Positions 63,815-64,000 of a DNA stretch of 64,000 bases are shown in pieces. A program made the position numbers and the translations under genes. The notes under the pieces are model-generated. The model did not search any database. It was not told the origin of the DNA and saw nothing but the letters and a program-made list of their open reading frames with translations. Positions within the stretch are counted from its first letter, which is position 1. Every line of letters starts with the position of its first letter. Where the stretch lies: NCBI RefSeq assembly GCF_000296465.1, contig NZ_JH815204.1, forward strand, positions 906,814 through 970,813. Reading direction: 5' to 3'. This DNA is from Barnesiella intestinihominis YIT 11860 (GTDB lineage Bacteria > Bacteroidota > Bacteroidia > Bacteroidales > Barnesiellaceae).

Positions 63815-64000
63815 TAAACTCCTCCCTTGTCGTGCTCCGCAGCATTGCGGGGTGTGGCTCATAAAATCGGAGCAGAAGCGAAAGAGAAATACATCTCAAC
63901 CTCTCCCCCTGTGTTCCTACAAGGAATATAGGGGGAGTGCCCATAGGGCGAAGGGGTTAGAATACAAGCAAGATCCCCCGATTCCGCCTTTATCGGGCGG
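63815..64000. repeat. Structured intergenic repeat, copy C (runs to window edge)
   Basis: From about 63837 it repeats the GCATTGCGGGGTGTGGCT block and the following about 45 bases of copy B, then a CCTCTCC...GAAGGGGTTA unit (63898-63960). Hairpins are CCGCA/TGCGG (63837-63850), TTCCT/AAGGAA within CCCCCT...AGGGGG, and GCCC/GGGC (63939-63949). The end (CCGCCTTTATCGGGCGG) matches the 3' part of copy B, so the element probably continues beyond the window. Confidence 0.72.

Overview
The window looks like a chromosomal segment of a gut-type member of the Bacteroidales (Bacteroidota). Supporting signs are a SusC/SusD pair, an ECF sigma/FecR pair next to a TonB-receptor start, short C-terminal sorting-like tails on secreted beta-helix proteins, promoters of the Bacteroides type (TTTG, 19-20 bases, TAnnTTTG), and the almost complete absence of Shine-Dalgarno sequences. 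A Barnesiellaceae/Porphyromonadaceae-like genus is my guess, but the sequence alone does not fix it. I saw no rRNA, tRNA, CRISPR array or insertion sequence.

Region 1 (1-9.6 kb, minus strand): the first codons of a TonB-dependent receptor run off the left edge. They follow a FecR anti-sigma factor and an ECF sigma factor. Upstream lie three tandem paralogous secreted beta-helix proteins and a GH31 glycosidase. The middle beta-helix gene is broken by a 4-base duplication. Two of the beta-helix genes and the GH31 gene share an upstream motif, GGGTA-N17-CGTC, 36-41 bases before the start codon. I propose it is the promoter read by the adjacent ECF sigma factor.

Region 2 (9.6-32 kb): a polysaccharide utilization locus. 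A Ser-type sulfatase is on the plus strand. Twelve closely spaced minus-strand genes (31.9 to 11.3 kb) then encode a GH5 endoglucanase-like enzyme, SusC, SusD, a TIG-type surface glycan-binding lipoprotein, a GH5, a GH2 beta-mannosidase-like enzyme, a second GH5, a DUF4038/GH140-like protein, a GH130 mannosylglucose phosphorylase, a GPH symporter, a GH78 rhamnosidase and an SGNH acetylesterase. This set suggests degradation of a decorated, possibly acetylated, backbone containing Man-beta-1,4-Glc. Disaccharide would be imported by the symporter and phosphorolysed in the cytoplasm. No dedicated regulator lies inside the locus.

Region 3 (32-45 kb, mostly plus strand): housekeeping genes. These are a DUF2148 ferredoxin-domain protein with the putrescine pair aguA-aguB, then a likely operon of deoxycytidylate deaminase-like protein, S41 protease, 5-formyl-THF cyclo-ligase, a RIC/hemerythrin-like protein and a LuxR-type regulator. 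A DUF2975/XRE pair and an M16 protease follow, then a minus-strand LysE exporter and a CBM9-like protein.

Region 4 (45-55 kb, plus strand): purL, a PurF-like protein that lacks the N-terminal catalytic cysteine, and etfB-etfA-acyl-CoA dehydrogenase.

Region 5 (55-64 kb): a minus-strand RND efflux operon (outer-membrane factor, adaptor, pump), then an aldehyde dehydrogenase and an AT-rich DUF2971 gene on the plus strand. A family of GC-rich, hairpin-forming intergenic repeats occurs at 43.3, 55.0 and 63.8 kb, each just downstream of genes. Their stems differ by paired (compensatory) base changes.
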